From Taxawa tesnikishii (nom. ined.) (lineage: Eukaryota; Ascomycota; Dothideomycetes; Dothideales), in contig JAPDRO010000006.1 in assembly GCA_030247885.1 (NCBI GenBank), positions 744,001 through 808,000 on the forward strand: a stretch of DNA of 64,000 nt, written 5' to 3'. Below the pieces are notes generated by a model that saw only the letters and a list, made by a program, of their open reading frames with translations, made no database searches and was not told the DNA's origin. Shown here piece by piece: positions 1 through 11,889 of this stretch. The number at the start of each line of letters is the position of its first letter. Within the stretch, counting starts at the first letter, position 1. Both the position numbers and the translations under genes were made by a program.

Positions 1-922
1 CGCTAAGCTTCAGCTGCTCGCGTGCGAAGTCTTCTCGTTCGTACTGTGCGAGCTCCGCGAACTCGTCCAGGGGATTGATGGGAGGTCGAGGCGGGACTGA
101 AGCCCCAGCTGTGCGGAAGAAGAGGATTGGTGAGGCGAAGGGGTCGAAGTAATCTTCAGCGTTCCGAAAGAGGGTCCTTCGCGCCTTAAGGATGTCGTCG
201 GCATTGAGGATGCCGTTTCGAGCGAAGGTAAGGAAGCTTGGCTCTGCGCGCTCGCGTTTGCCCTTCTTCGAAGTCGGGGCAGCAGTTGGGTCGCCTGGAG
301 GAGTTTTGGGTTCGGGAAAGATCCAGTCTGTAAATGGTTCATTAACGGCTGCTGCAGCTATATGCGGACCGTCGGGTCGACACTCGGTCAAGGCAAGCAT
401 GGAAGCTAGACCGCCACCGATGAGTTCTCCGCATACACCGATCTTGGCGGTGTGGTTGGCACTGCGCCCTCGCCGAATGATGGCACGGTGAGGTACCAGG
501 TGGTTCAGGACCCAGTCGTAACCGGCTAGCACATCATGAACAGGAGTAGGATACCTGTCTCTCACCGAGAGACGGTAGTTGATCCTCACAACTGTGGCAG
601 ATGCAGCCGAAGACAACAAAGAAGCAACGTTGGTATCGTTGTCCGACCGAGAGAGCAGTGGTCCCGGCGGTAGATAGAGGATGATGGGAGATTGCGGCTC
701 TTCGCCCGTCAAAGGGTGGTGTACACTATATAGACATCAGCATATTGTGACTGTGAAGAATGAGAGATTGTCATACTTTAACGTGATTCCTCCGTCAGAT
801 CTGCATGGAACGAAGATTTCTTCCACGTTATCCGATCTGACCGTCGAATAAGTTCGCGAGAGACGTAGAGCTCTGATAGTATGTTTCTGCGCAGCTGCTT
901 GGCGCAGCAGGCATTGCAGCAT
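1..922 (-). CDS. Alpha/beta-hydrolase fold-3 family protein, probable pseudoenzyme (3' part outside window)
   Basis: The conserved part reads HPLTGEEPQSPIILYLPPGP, then VVRINYRLSVRDRYPTP, VHDVLAGYDWVLNHL and IGVCGELIGGGLASMLALTE, the usual order of strands and helices in the hydrolase fold. An intron at 726-776 (GTATGA donor, CTGATG branch, TATAG acceptor) joins exon 1, ending VEEIFVPCRSDGGITL, in phase. I chose the ATG at 922 (MLQCLLRQAAAQKHTIRALR), which gives an Arg-rich leader that could be a mitochondrial presequence; an upstream in-frame ATG lies at 976. The nucleophile elbow, normally GxSxG, reads G-E-L-I-G and has no serine, so catalysis by the standard mechanism is unlikely. The C-terminus runs off the left edge. 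The family is clear; the function is not known to me. Confidence 0.75.
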
Positions 923-1315
923 GCAGAACAATCGTATGTATGGTATCGCACCCCACAACTTACTACTGGATGTCAATCATCCAAAGGAAGACCAAAGTGT
1001 TACACGAACCTTTGCGATCATACACGCCTACGTCAAGTTGGACGTCGGAAAGGAAGTTGGCGTCTAGCGTCGGCTCGGCCCTTGCCCCACGTGTTTGTCA
1101 GGATCGGGCTAGTCTATATGAAGTCTAGGGGGACTTGTTTACGTTCATACTACTCCATCGCTCTGTCATTCGTATGCAAAACACATCATCAAGATCATCC
1201 TGACGGCGATCAGTATCTTTTACTCGGGTATCTAACATCTGCACGACCTGCCAAGAAGTCATCAGCCGCATAACACTTGCTTTTGTCAGCTTTTCTGGCT
1301 AAGAATCCAAAGTCA
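923..1315. other. Intergenic, nothing recognised
   Basis: This lies between the 5' end of the hydrolase-like gene and the 3' end of VPS27. Open frames here lack family features and overlap in several frames. It probably holds the hydrolase promoter and the VPS27 3' UTR. Confidence 0.5.
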
Positions 1316-3631
1316 TCACAGCTCAATCAAGCTTTCTTCAACCTTAGGCTGCGGCGCCTGCTGTGGTGCCGGTGGGAAAGCCTCTTGTCCATATCCTCCT
1401 GCCACAGCCGGTGCCTGTGGCCACTGCTGCTGCTGGTGCTGTTGCGGCGGTGGCGCTTGGCCCTGCTGTGGGTATGTGTATGAAGGCTGCCTCTGCATCG
1501 GCGGCTGCTGCTGCTGCTGGTAATGTTGCTGCTGGGGAGGTTGTTGCGCATATTGCTGGTATTGCTGTTGCTGAGGCACCGTTTGATGGTACGTCTCTGG
1601 GCTGGATGGCTGCGCTTGCGGCGCTGATGCTGGTGCCTGCTGTTGTTGTGGCTCGTTGTAGTAAAAGTTCGAGGAATGATCGATCGAGGGCGAGGAAATC
1701 GCTGTTTGAGAAGTCTGGGAAGTGTGCGAGGGAGCGTATCCGGGGTGTTCCTGAGATGGATATTGAAGAGATGAGTTCCGACGAGGGACGCCTATGGGTG
1801 GTTGATCAGACGGTGGCTGCTGGTATGCTTGGCTGGGAGGACCTTGTTGTGGTTGCGGTGGGTAGTTTTGGTACTGCTGTTGGTAGACCTCCGGCGGGGT
1901 GCCTGGTTATAGATTGAGGCGCGCTTGTCGAACTGAGGATACGGCGCTTGTTGTTGAGGTTGTCCGTACGGCGGATAGCCCTGAGGCGGACCATAAGGAT
2001 CCATCGATGAAGCGCCTCCTGTGTAGTAGCTCTCTACGCCACTTGGTGCACTCGCACCCTGCGAAGCTAGCGAAGGATACATGCTAGACGCCGGTCTTGG
2101 TGCGCCATAACGGCTCTGGTTGTAGGTGTGAGACATTCGCTCTTCAAGCATACGGTCATAGTAGCGCACGACGGTGGCAAGCTTCGAATGGAGATCAAGC
2201 AGTGTGTCTAGCAAAGTCAGCAATGCTCTGGTTAGACAGGAAACAGTCTGCTCACCATGCTTGCTCATCGTCTCGCCGTAAGTCCTTGCCAGCTTAGGCC
2301 GAAGTGTGCCAATACTCTCGTACAATTCCTGGATCTGAGGTTCGCGAAGGATCGTCCCTGGCGGTTGGTGTTGCAGACGATCCACCAGCGTCGAGAAGAG
2401 GTTGATGTTTTCCGCCTCGACAGGTGTAAGCTCGTAATCGTTCTTCGGAGTGAAATGTGTGGGACCAGTACTCGGCGTGGAGGACTGCTGCTTGAGCGTT
2501 GCCGCATGCTTCTTCTTCTGCTCTTCCATATCCTGTAGCGATGCTGCTATGGCAGCCTTGAGCTCCGGGTCGTCTTCCTCGTCTTGCTGCTGCTGCTTGG
2601 ATGCACCGTTTATCGTAGGCCCTTTTGGTGCCTGTGCCTGCGCCTGCGGGACGTATCCTGCTCCCGAGTGGCCCTTGCTCTCCTCTAAGCTCATCTCCAA
2701 CGCTCTCTTGAGATCGGCATCAAACGTATCTATTGAAACTCTTGCTTCGCGAGGCTGCATGGAACCTTGATACAACGTCCTGGCTGGTTTTCCGGCGTCG
2801 CCAGGCTTGGGAGAAAACGGTGTGGAGCGCGACCTGTCCGTGAGCCTGGCATAACAACCGTCATCGACCCTTACGGGCTGCATGATACCCAAGTGTGGAA
2901 GTGGTATGGATTTGCTCGAGCAAGAGCCACAGAACACGTTTCCGCAGTTCCGGCAATGGTGCTTCCGGTTTGTAAAGGTAAAGCGCTCCCGGCATCGCAT
3001 GCAGACGTCAGAATCTACCCATTCAGGCGGCTGAAGCGTCGAGAGTCAGTACAGGCCGCAAGGATGGAGCTTGCGACTATGACTTACCGCATTACTATCA
3101 AACATGCTGCTCGCGACCTCTTGCCTTGGTGGAAAATGGAAGCCTTCCCTCTGTAGTGTGTTGTACACTTCGCTGATGTACGTAAGATTGCTCCGACCTT
3201 CGGCAGCAGTCGCCCAAGACTGGATAAGCTCTAGTATCTTTTGCTTGACATCTTCGTTCAGTGCAGCCCCCATACGCCTTGAGCAAAGAGGTAAGGTTGT
3301 CCATGAATTCCCGAGAAGCTATCTCAACCATGAAGTGTGCGCCGCCATTCTTCACGCAGGTATCTGTGAGCTGCAATCGCACAAGTGAGCAGCTGTTCAG
3401 TGCTTAGAGTCTGGCAGAAAGACGTACGTTCAGCGCAGCAAGTTGTATGTTGGGATTCTTGTTGCCTATTCTCCGCTTGAGCGAGCGCATGGCCTCCCTG
3501 GGCTGGACAGTTTTGGAGCGGATAACATCCGAGATCTCGAGATTCAGAGCAATGTCCTCCAAGCTGGACGCGGTGGCCTTCTCGACCTGGTCGTCCAGCG
3601 CAGAGTTGCTGGCGCCGAACCACGACGCCAT
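1316..3631 (-). CDS. VPS27: Vps27/Hrs, ESCRT-0 subunit (VHS, FYVE, two UIMs, clathrin box)
   Basis: ESCRT-0 binds PI3P and ubiquitylated cargo on endosomes and starts multivesicular-body sorting. Three exons (3631-3428, 3370-3088, 3030-1316) encode about 733 residues. In order they hold a VHS domain ([20 protein letters not shown] to the [18 protein letters not shown] region), a FYVE finger ([33 protein letters not shown]), two ubiquitin-interacting motifs ([29 protein letters not shown]), a helical region and a Gln/Pro-rich tail ending EESLIEL, a clathrin-box-like end. The frame breaks twice at homopolymers: a C5 at 3267-3271 (one base too many; consensus KAYGAALNED) and a G4 at 1896-1899 (one too few). 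With those one-base changes the whole gene is in phase. It is divergent from a Doa4-like gene. Confidence 0.93.
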
Positions 3632-4337
3632 GTTGGGGTAGGAGGAGGAGGAGGATGAGGAGGGTGAGGAGGGTGAGGAGGGGGAGAAGGAGGAAGAAGA
3701 AGTATAGCGGGGCGGTTGTCGATGGTATGCTCAGTCCGAGGAGGAGAGGAGAGTCATAGATGTGTGGTATTCGGGATCAGTGTGCTGTTCGCAGCATGTA
3801 CGTGTTTGCGAGCAGTAGTTGTCAGAAGGTGTCGGAGGGCTAGAAGCTGGAAGCTAGAAGCTACCACCTAGGACATGTGCATGCACAGCACAGCACAGCA
3901 CAGGCACCTATCAGGCTATCACCGGCCGCCAAGCAATGGCTGGGCTCAGACGCCCGCTGACGACACCGGCGGAGCGTCCGAGCCGAGCGAGTCTGGGGAA
4001 GTTTGGATGGACACTTGAGAATGACAGAGAACAGAACGACTGAGGCATACATCATCCACACGCCAAAGCCAAACTCGCCCGCGACACCCACCGAACCGCC
4101 TATTCATACCTGCGAACTTCTTCTTTCTCAAACAACTACCCCAAGCTCACCGCTACAACCTCGGCTCGCTGTCACTACCTCACACGAACACTTGACACTG
4201 TTTTTCCGAACAAGCACGAGTGAGCGGCCTGCCTAGAGACAGCTCCCCAAATCGCCGCCGCTGTACTCGGCCACTCCAACACCACATCTGCTCACCCGCA
4301 TTATGCCTGGAGACACGCAACTGCTCAGGTCGCAAAG
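3632..4337. promoter_or_regulatory. Shared divergent promoter region, VPS27 and DOA4-like gene
   Basis: This 706-bp gap separates two head-to-head genes of the same endosomal pathway. A purine-rich GGA/GAGG tract covers about 3640-3706 just upstream of VPS27. No specific factor site is recognised. Confidence 0.5.
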
Positions 4338-7300
4338 ATGAGCTCATCCGCTGCTCCGCCGCCACCCTCGTCTTCCTCTGGAGCTTCGACAGTCCTGCAA
4401 AATGGCTTCATGACATACGGCGCTGAGGGTATTAGCAGCGCGAACAGGAGCAATGGAGCCGGGGGTGGTGGAAACCAAGACAAGCCTTTCGCACACTTAC
4501 AGGACTTGATAAGCAGTTCGACAGAAGGCTTGAATGGCAATCATTCGGTCCGTCAGCACATTCTCGCGTACTGCACCGGAGACATTGGCTGACCATTCTC
4601 TGTTTGAAGATCCCCGCGCTTCTCGAGACAGCGAGACAATCGCTAAGGACGGCGGAAACCATGCTCGAATACCGCAAACCTGATCTTGCCTATAAAGAGT
4701 ACCTAAAGGCCGCTGAGATCGTCCTGAATCTGATACCTAGTAACCTCGCTTTTCCGGACTTCAAAACACGGGGTCATGGGTGGCCACTCTACCAGCAGCT
4801 CCTCAAGGTGCGCCAGACCTCTTCTTCCTCGATGAAGATACAGCTGCGCTAATTGTTTGTAGAGCGTCGCTGCTCAAGACGAAAGGTTCCGAAAAATCAG
4901 AGATATAATCAAGAATGACAACCAGAGAAAGGGAACCCAGCCAAGACTTCCGAACTCTCTCCTTCCAGGCCCACAGAGACCTTCAACTCCATCTACACGA
5001 CCAAATGGAACAACACCCCAGCAAAATGCCGATGACCATCCCTCATCGATACAGCACAAGTCGGTGGGTGCTGTCAACGAGTTGGGTGCTTCGCCACACA
5101 GAACACCACCATCTGTGTCTCCAAAGCCTCAAGCTCTGCATGGGAATGCCATCAATACGAATGGATCTACCGATGCACTGAAAGAGCGCTTCGCCCGGCT
5201 GGGAGTGAGAGGACCTCCAGTGGAGACCAGCGACCTTTCAAAAAGAGCAAATTCTCGCGCTTCTTACACGTCGTCCAATGGCTCACCGGTGAATATGGTA
5301 TCTCCGACGGATTACAACGGTCGGTCTTCGTTCGACATGTTGAGCCCCGTAAAATCTAACTCTTCCTTGTCGCATCTCACGGGCATGCGGCCCGGTGGCC
5401 CGCGCGCCATGCCAAACGGGGCTCCGGTAATGCCACTTGATACGCAGCTGGCAGCCGCCATGCCCGCACCACCCAGCGCTGTCTACAGTCCTGCAAGAAA
5501 TATGCAGGTCACCGGAAATATTCAGCCTCCGCGGAGTACTGCCCGTAGTATGGTCGGCACTGGTGGGCGGAGCAATTCCGTTGCATCAAGCGCTTCCTCC
5601 ATTGCACCGGGAACGGACAGTGAGGCTGCTGGGTACTTCCCGAAGATGACAGCTAACGGACCACCATCACGTCCGGCTTCTGGTGCGCCGAGGCGAAAAT
5701 CCGTGCATCTGCCGAAAGAGATTAGGATTGGACCGGAGAAACTGTACGATTACAACAAGATGCACAATATCCTCATCATCGACGTACGAAGTCGCGAAGA
5801 GTTTGATCAAGGCCATATATACGCACAATCGATCATGTGCATTGAGCCAACAGCGCTGAGAAAGGACATGTCCGCGGATGAATTACAAGATTCCTTGGTA
5901 TTGTCACCAGAGGATGAACAGGCCATGTTCTTCTCAAGGCAGGATTACGATCTCGTGGTCTTCTACGATCAATCCACGTCGGAAGACCGCTTTTTAACTC
6001 GTCCAAGCACTGATCAGGATTACGCGCTACGCTACCTTCACGACGCGCTCTACGAGTATAATCATGACAAACCGTTGCAACGACCTCCTATTCTGCTGAT
6101 GGGCGGTATCGAGGCATGGGCGAATCTTGTCGGTACACAAGCGTTGAAGACATCCAATACTGTCACCAAGATCAAAGGAGCTCGGCCGATACGCAGAGTG
6201 CCTGTGGCGAACGGTGCGCGAAGACTGCATGTCTCAAAGAGGCGACTTCGGGATTACAACCCCTGGATGCGGAAGAAGAGAGGAAATGGCTTGAGAGGGC
6301 ACGCTCAGAAAGCGTCAAGGTGGATCAGAAGCAATCCTCGGAGGACGACGACGAGTCTGCCCAGGTTGAAGATGCAAGTCCTTTCTACCAAAACATTGAG
6401 GAGTTCCTTCGACGGTTCCCTGATGCAGGTTCTGTTGAGCCGCAACAATCCATGGTCCGACCGCCATCTCGACCTCCACCTGCAGCGCCACAAATACCTT
6501 CGTATCCAACACCGCCTCCGCCGTCCGGTCTACCATCGGTTCCTTCGCGCCCGGCTCCTGCCGCTCCGCGCATGTCGTACAGCGGTGTGAATGAAAGAGC
6601 GCCTTCCCACGGGTCACAGAGATCAGCGGATCTACCAGTGTACGTTCCTCCGCGCTACATGCCCAAGAATATTCGTCTTCCGCGCACTGGATTGGTCAAT
6701 TTTGGAGTTACATGTTACATGAACGCAACGATCCAGGCCCTGTCCGCGACAACACCACTCACTATGTTCTTTCTCGACGATAAATTTAGGAACTTCATAC
6801 AACGCGAGAATTGGAAGGGCAGCAAGGGAGTCTTGCCAGAGCTTTACCACAACCTGATGGCCAGCATTTGGAAAGGCGATGTAGCCGCCATCAGACCAAC
6901 CACGTTGCGATCCTTCTGTGCGCGCCTGAACCGCGAGTGGGGCATCGATCGACAACAGGACGCCAAAGAGTTCTTCGACTTCCTCATTGACTGTCTGCAC
7001 GAGGACCTAAACGCCAACTGGCAGCGAAGCCCACTTCGCGCACTGACCGAGCAGGAAGAAGCGAAACGCGAGAGCATGCCCAAACTCATCGTCAGCAGAA
7101 CGGAATGGTCTCGCTACCTTCACCGTGAGCAGTCTTTCCTCACCGACACGTTCGCAGGTCAGCATGCCTCACGGCTCCGCTGCACAACTTGCCATTTCAC
7201 CTCGACCACGTACGAGGCCTTCTACAGCATCAGCGTCGAGATCCCACGTTCCGGTCAAGGCACTATCCAAGAGTGCCTCCGCTCCTACTGTGCAGAAGAG

Positions 7301-7807
7301 ATGTTGTCCGGCGACGAAGTATGGAAGTGTCCACGCTGCAAAGTCGAGCGCGAAGCCACCAAGCAGATCACCATCACTCGCGCCCCACAGTTCCTGGTCG
7401 TGCACTTCAAACGCTTCAGCGCGGGCCACGAAGGCGCAGCCAAGAAGGTCCGAACACCCATCGACTTCCCGATCAAGGGCTTCGATCTCGAGCCGTACAT
7501 GCTGCCGCAGCCCTCGCGCCAGGAAGGCGAGATGATAGCGAAGCAGTACGGCGCAGATGCGCTCAAGACGGGTCCGGAGATGACGCCGCCGTACCAGTAC
7601 GATTGCTATGCGGTGATGCGGCACATTGGCACAACGTTGACGAGTGGGCACTACATTTCGCTCGTACGCGACCAGGCAAGGAACTGTTGGCGGCAGTTCA
7701 ACGACACGTGGGTCAGCGACTTTGATCCGGAGAGGCTGAGCGAGAAGGAGAAGCTGCAGAACGAGATGGCTTACATTGTGTTTTACCAGCGGAAGGTGGA
7801 CCGGTGA
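4338..7807 (+). CDS. DOA4: Doa4/Ubp4-like ubiquitin C-terminal hydrolase with inactive rhodanese domain
   Basis: Doa4-type enzymes remove ubiquitin from cargo at the late endosome. Exons 4338-4547, 4610-4807 and 4863-7807 give about 1117 residues. The N-terminal part matches the USP8-like dimerisation domain (LLETARQSLRTAETM, YKEYLKAAEIVLNLIPSN). A rhodanese domain follows (ILIIDVRSREEFDQGHIYAQ) whose active-site loop reads VVFYDQST with no cysteine, so it is inactive as a sulfurtransferase. After a Pro-rich linker comes the USP domain: Cys box GLVNFGVTCYMNATIQ (Cys codon 6713-6715), zinc CxxC pairs (CTTC, CPRC) and His box TLTSGHYISLVRD. The first donor (GTCCGT, 4548) is weak but the only one in phase. 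One base is missing at the C4 run 6260-6263, where DYNPLDAEEERKW would be continuous. Confidence 0.92.
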
Positions 7808-8096
7808 GATACCTTGCGTAATCATGGTGGCTAGGGAAAGGAAGATTGTGGCGTTTGTAGGGTTAGAAGGGATCGGGTATGGCGTTGGCCGGTTGTTGAT
7901 ACCAGGAAGTCTTGGGGAGAACTTACTGGCGTTGATGATGAGTCTTGATGATGTTGAGTGTGGGGACATTGATCAGGTAAACATATGCTTGCGCGAAACG
8001 TGAAAGCAAAGCCTGCATATGCAATGTGTGCTCGTCAGAAAGCCATACGTCCATTCGTTGTACCCGATGATCCTATTTGCACTACCCTCTTGACAA

Positions 8097-8691
8097 TCAC
8101 ACGCAACAAGCCACTCCTTCTGACAAGCCTACATTGATGCCTGCACGGGGAAGATAGACGTCGGAGTAGTGCTGCAGCAAAGAAGCGAGATGACGGCGAC
8201 AAGAAGCGTCACGTCTGCGAAGGCGTAGCTCCCACTTCAGCTTCCGCAACTCTTTCTCAGTCTTCGACAAGCTTCTTTCCCGTCTCCCGCAGAGTGTCGC
8301 TCACGCGGCCGTGACGGTTCTTCAATTCCTGTAGCTGCTCTTCTGCGCTTGTCTTCCTGCATCTATTCTTCGAAAATCTTGGAATAGAACGCCGCTTCTG
8401 CGCTGTAGAAGGCAGACGGAGAACGTCGGCGGTTGCATGCCATGCTTTGACGCTTTCGTCGACAAGCGCGCAAAGCGGATCGTTGAGCAGAGAGGGCTCA
8501 CCAAGAGATGGAAGGTCCGTCAGCTGGAGAAATCCAATTGTAAAGCCCATCCCTGCCGCCATCTGCAGGGCCCCCAAAGCAACTGTACACCCCACGTACA
8601 CGCCCCCTGAGACCGCCGATGAGTCGCTCAAGAAAGCCGAGGAAGGTCCGACAGAATTCTGACCTTGGAGATGCGGAGAAGATGGTTGCAC
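8097..8691 (-). CDS. Hypothetical small protein, one 49-nt intron
   Basis: I do not recognise this protein. An open frame from the ATG at 8691 runs to a GTGAGC donor at 8304. An intron of 49 nt (8256-8304, ACTGAG acceptor) joins it in phase to 8255-8097, giving 181 residues. The middle has a hydrophobic stretch (VYVGCTVALGALQMAAGMGF) that could cross a membrane, followed by a basic part (QKRRSIPRFSKNRCRK) and a Lys/Arg-rich C-terminus (KELRKLKWELRLRRRDAS). The intron fit supports a real gene. The start is uncertain because an antisense open frame (8619-8918) covers the first part. Confidence 0.42.
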
Positions 8692-9786
8692 AGTACGCTG
8701 TCGCGAGAGAGGAGGAGGAGGAGGAGGATGAGCTGAACAGAGATGACGTGACCTCTGAGGGAAGCAAAGGATTTCCTCGAGAATATCAACGCATGGTCTC
8801 CAGTGCCACGGTGCGGACGATAATCCATCGCTGCTTGAATATCATCAAGGAATCCGACGAGTCGAAGGTTCTGGAAAAAATCAGTGGAGTAGCGACCGAG
8901 CCAGGAGTGGTACAATGAGGGGGAACGTTGCGGAGCGGCCCATGTGAGGGATTTGTCTATTTCCAGATGGCAGATGTGAGAAGCAGGATCGACCACTGGG
9001 AAAAAAATCCCCCTTTGAGCATATGTACTGTTTGAGCGCGACGCTTATGGTATGTGCCACATGCAATGGACTTCGTATTCGGTGTATTAACTTCGTATTC
9101 GGTGTGTTAGTCCATCAATTGCTGCGACTTCCCACTGAAGTCATCTCCGTTTCATCTTTGGCACCTTTGTCAACCCCGATTCTTGGACGTCATCGCAGCA
9201 AAGGATATCCTCTGAGAACGCTTCAGCACCGTAAATATACCGTTCACGCCTCCGGCTGCTTTTTAGCCGTTTGCACCTTGTTCTCGATGCTCATCGTTCC
9301 GTGCCCATCGGAGCGCCTGTGCCTGTGCGGTCGGTTGATGCGGTGCGATAGACGGTCGCCCAGTCATATTGCCGACCTGCCGCGCCTTCGCATCGCTGTC
9401 TGCTGACTCCTAGTAAAGAGTAGAGTTCGTCGCAGCGTCGAACAGATACAGGAAGTCATAAAGAGTAGGTTACTGCGACATGATAGAAGAGCAAGCCGGA
9501 AACCGTGGCTGACAATAACATACCGGCTCAGCTCATTGACATATATCGTAGTCATCGAGACATTGCAACTACCTGCGATAGGATACGGGTTACAAAACAA
9601 TGCATCAAACCAAATCTTTCGATACCGTGACGCCATGCTAGAATGTTAGAGAAAACATGTGTGGGTATCAATTGTGCTTTCCCTCGTCCCAGCAAACCCA
9701 AGCCATAACGCCCACCATCATGCTCCTCCCTTTGCCATGAACGCACGCAACTCCTTCACGAGAAAGAGGGGCGGGAATGTGGTTGC
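8692..9786. other. Intergenic, no convincing gene
   Basis: This is 1.1 kb between the small unknown gene and the 3' end of the E2 gene. It holds a 20-bp tandem duplication at 9070-9109. Open frames here show no family features. Confidence 0.5.
9070..9109. repeat. Two-copy 20-bp tandem repeat
   Basis: Two adjacent copies of ACTTCGTATTCGGTGTATTA differ at one base (ATTA against GTTA). It looks like a recent local duplication. Confidence 0.9.
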
Positions 9787-11433
9787 TCAGCAGTCCCAAC
9801 TATCCTCAAGACTCCTCCTCAGCCTCCTCCGATACTTCTTCAGTCCCTCTTCACCACCCCACCGCAACTCCGCTGCCTCCGGATTGACCGTCGTGCGAGG
9901 ATCGAAGGCGGAATTCTCCTCCAGCAAAGCGCTGACAACGGCGACGATGTGCGATTTGAGGTCTTCCTTCTTCTCAGGAAAGTAGCACAATACGCCTCCA
10001 GTCTTGCTGACGCGATGATGGAAGAGCGAAGCCGGCACCACGACCACGCGTGGTTGTTGCTCAGGGAAGCGAGGGGATATGTGCATGCGCACGTTGACGA
10101 CGTGGTTAGCGAAATCGGTGTTGGCGCAGCCCATGACCATGATGTTCCAGACGAAGGGATTAGTTTTGTCCTCGAGGCTGAGCTCGACGGACGGATCGCC
10201 ATCCTCCGGGTTGTTGAAGTAATTCCTCAGCTGCTCAAATTTGCCCTTCATCGTCGCAGCGAGGCCCCTTCCCTCCTCGACTGCTGTGCGGCCTTCAGCG
10301 GCCCATGAGTCCTTCTCGGCGTCCAAGGCGACGCGGATCTTCTCCAGGCGAGTCTTCAGCTGTGGGTAGTTGAAAGCGCCGCTCATCTGGTTGCCTGTAG
10401 CCTCAAAGCTGGCTCTGGAGAAAGCCTGTGATTCCCTGACCTTGACGCCCTCTTCCTCGACGGTTTTCATGTACGAATCGTAGTACCAGAGAAACCGGTG
10501 TTTGAAGAGATGAGCGAAAGGATCAAAATCCGCATGAACATTCCGTTGGTAGACGCCTTCCGCGTCATACTCATGAGCGGCAGAACTGTCGCCCTTGAGG
10601 GACGCAGAGGCAGCCTGGCCAAGGCTTATCGGTACCTTGGCTTGTTTTGGCAGGGGAGAGCCATCCGCATTACGTGCTCTTGGTGACGTTGGACGGATGG
10701 GTTCATGGTGTATTCCAAGGAGCTTTTCCAGCCGGTTCACGACGGATATACGCAAAGTCTCGTGGCGGATCTTCGTTGTCGTTAGTCGGAAGAACAAAAG
10801 CGCCTTGCCTCATGTTTTGGTACAGTGGGGAAAACTATGCACTCACCTTCGCAGCATAGTCGGTAGCCTCCTTGTCCTCTGGCTTCGTTCCCTCAAAGCC
10901 CGGTTCATTCTCGTAGGGGTTACTTGACATAAGGCTCTGGATGCTGACCAGTACACTCTCCAAGCCCTGTGCCGTGCTCCACTGTTCGCCCGGCTCGCCT
11001 TGCCACGTGCCAAGGATGCTCAGACAGACCTTGCCTTCGGAATAGATGTTGGGATTGAAGCGAGTGCGACCGGTGTTGGTGGTGATGGCTTTGACATCTG
11101 GCGATGTGTACGGGTAGTCCTTTGGGATTTTGATGGTAAATTCAAAGAAGCCGAACTCGTAGGGCGTTCCAGGTGGGCCAACGATGAGGGCACGGATGTG
11201 TCGAACGTTAGACTCACGGAAGGCGACAAACAGAGCTAGCAGCTGATGAGCGTTATGTTACCACAGAGAAGCTGAGAGTCTGGTCTTACAGAGGTCTCTT
11301 CCCTTCTGGATCTCGGCTATCTCCTGTATGCAGTTAGGCTCAGCCTTAGACCGTGTTCTGCTCGTCTCGCTAAAGAAGCCGTAGCTGTGGGGGTACAACT
11401 CACCTTGGTGATGCGCATAAGTGGGTTAGCCAT
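9787..11433 (-). CDS. Large E2 ubiquitin-conjugating enzyme, UBE2Z-like
   Basis: E2 enzymes carry ubiquitin as a thioester on a cysteine. Four exons (11433-11404, 11323-11290, 11235-10847, 10770-9787) give 478 residues in phase with no break. The UBC fold is in the first half: EIAEIQKGRDLSLFVAF, HIRALIVGPPGTPYEFGFFE, RFNPNIYSEGKVCLSILGTW with catalytic Cys at about residue 92, then SIQSLMSSNPYENEPGFEG. The HPN-like RFNPN, the GKVCLSILGTW block and the long insert after it resemble human UBE2Z/USE1. The C-terminal half has another conserved block (NPFVWNIMVMGCANTDFANH). Which modifier it carries cannot be told from sequence. The gene is divergent from TRS23. Confidence 0.88.
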
Positions 11434-11889
11434 ATTGGGTGTGCAAGCGTGGGCAATTACGAGGGTCTCTTCTCATGATATGTTTCCGTCCCTCAGCGAT
11501 TGGTACCCAGTAACGTGACGGAAGCGGAAGCGGTGTCTAGGCAGCCAGTGGGTGTTGCATTGCAGGCTTCTGTTTCATGCGTGAGGTGACGGGTCGGAAA
11601 GCGGAACGGCGTGTCGCACAATCCGCAGCTTGTGATTGCCGTCAACACTCGAGCCCCGTTGAATCGATTGAACTCTATCAGGATTCAGGCAGAAACCGGC
11701 AGAAGGTTGCTTGGTGTTTGAAGGTTGGTTTGAGCGGACTAGACCCTTGTTTGTCTGTTTAACTCGGGCCACTTGCATGTGCCGCATGAACCATTTCCGG
11801 GGTTCGGTAGAATGCCAAGACCGATCATCAAGCAATTGGAGGTGGAAGAATCAAGTAAACATTTACATCGCAACTAGCACTGCCCAACA
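11434..11889. promoter_or_regulatory. Divergent promoter region, E2 gene and TRS23
   Basis: The 456-bp gap between two head-to-head genes has no recognised motif. Open frames here are non-homologous shadows. Confidence 0.4.

Noticed and set aside
8619-8918. Plus-strand acidic open frame of 99 residues
   Set aside because: Antisense to the small gene with a supported intron. Its acidic run comes from a GGA repeat. Kept only as a caution on that gene's start.
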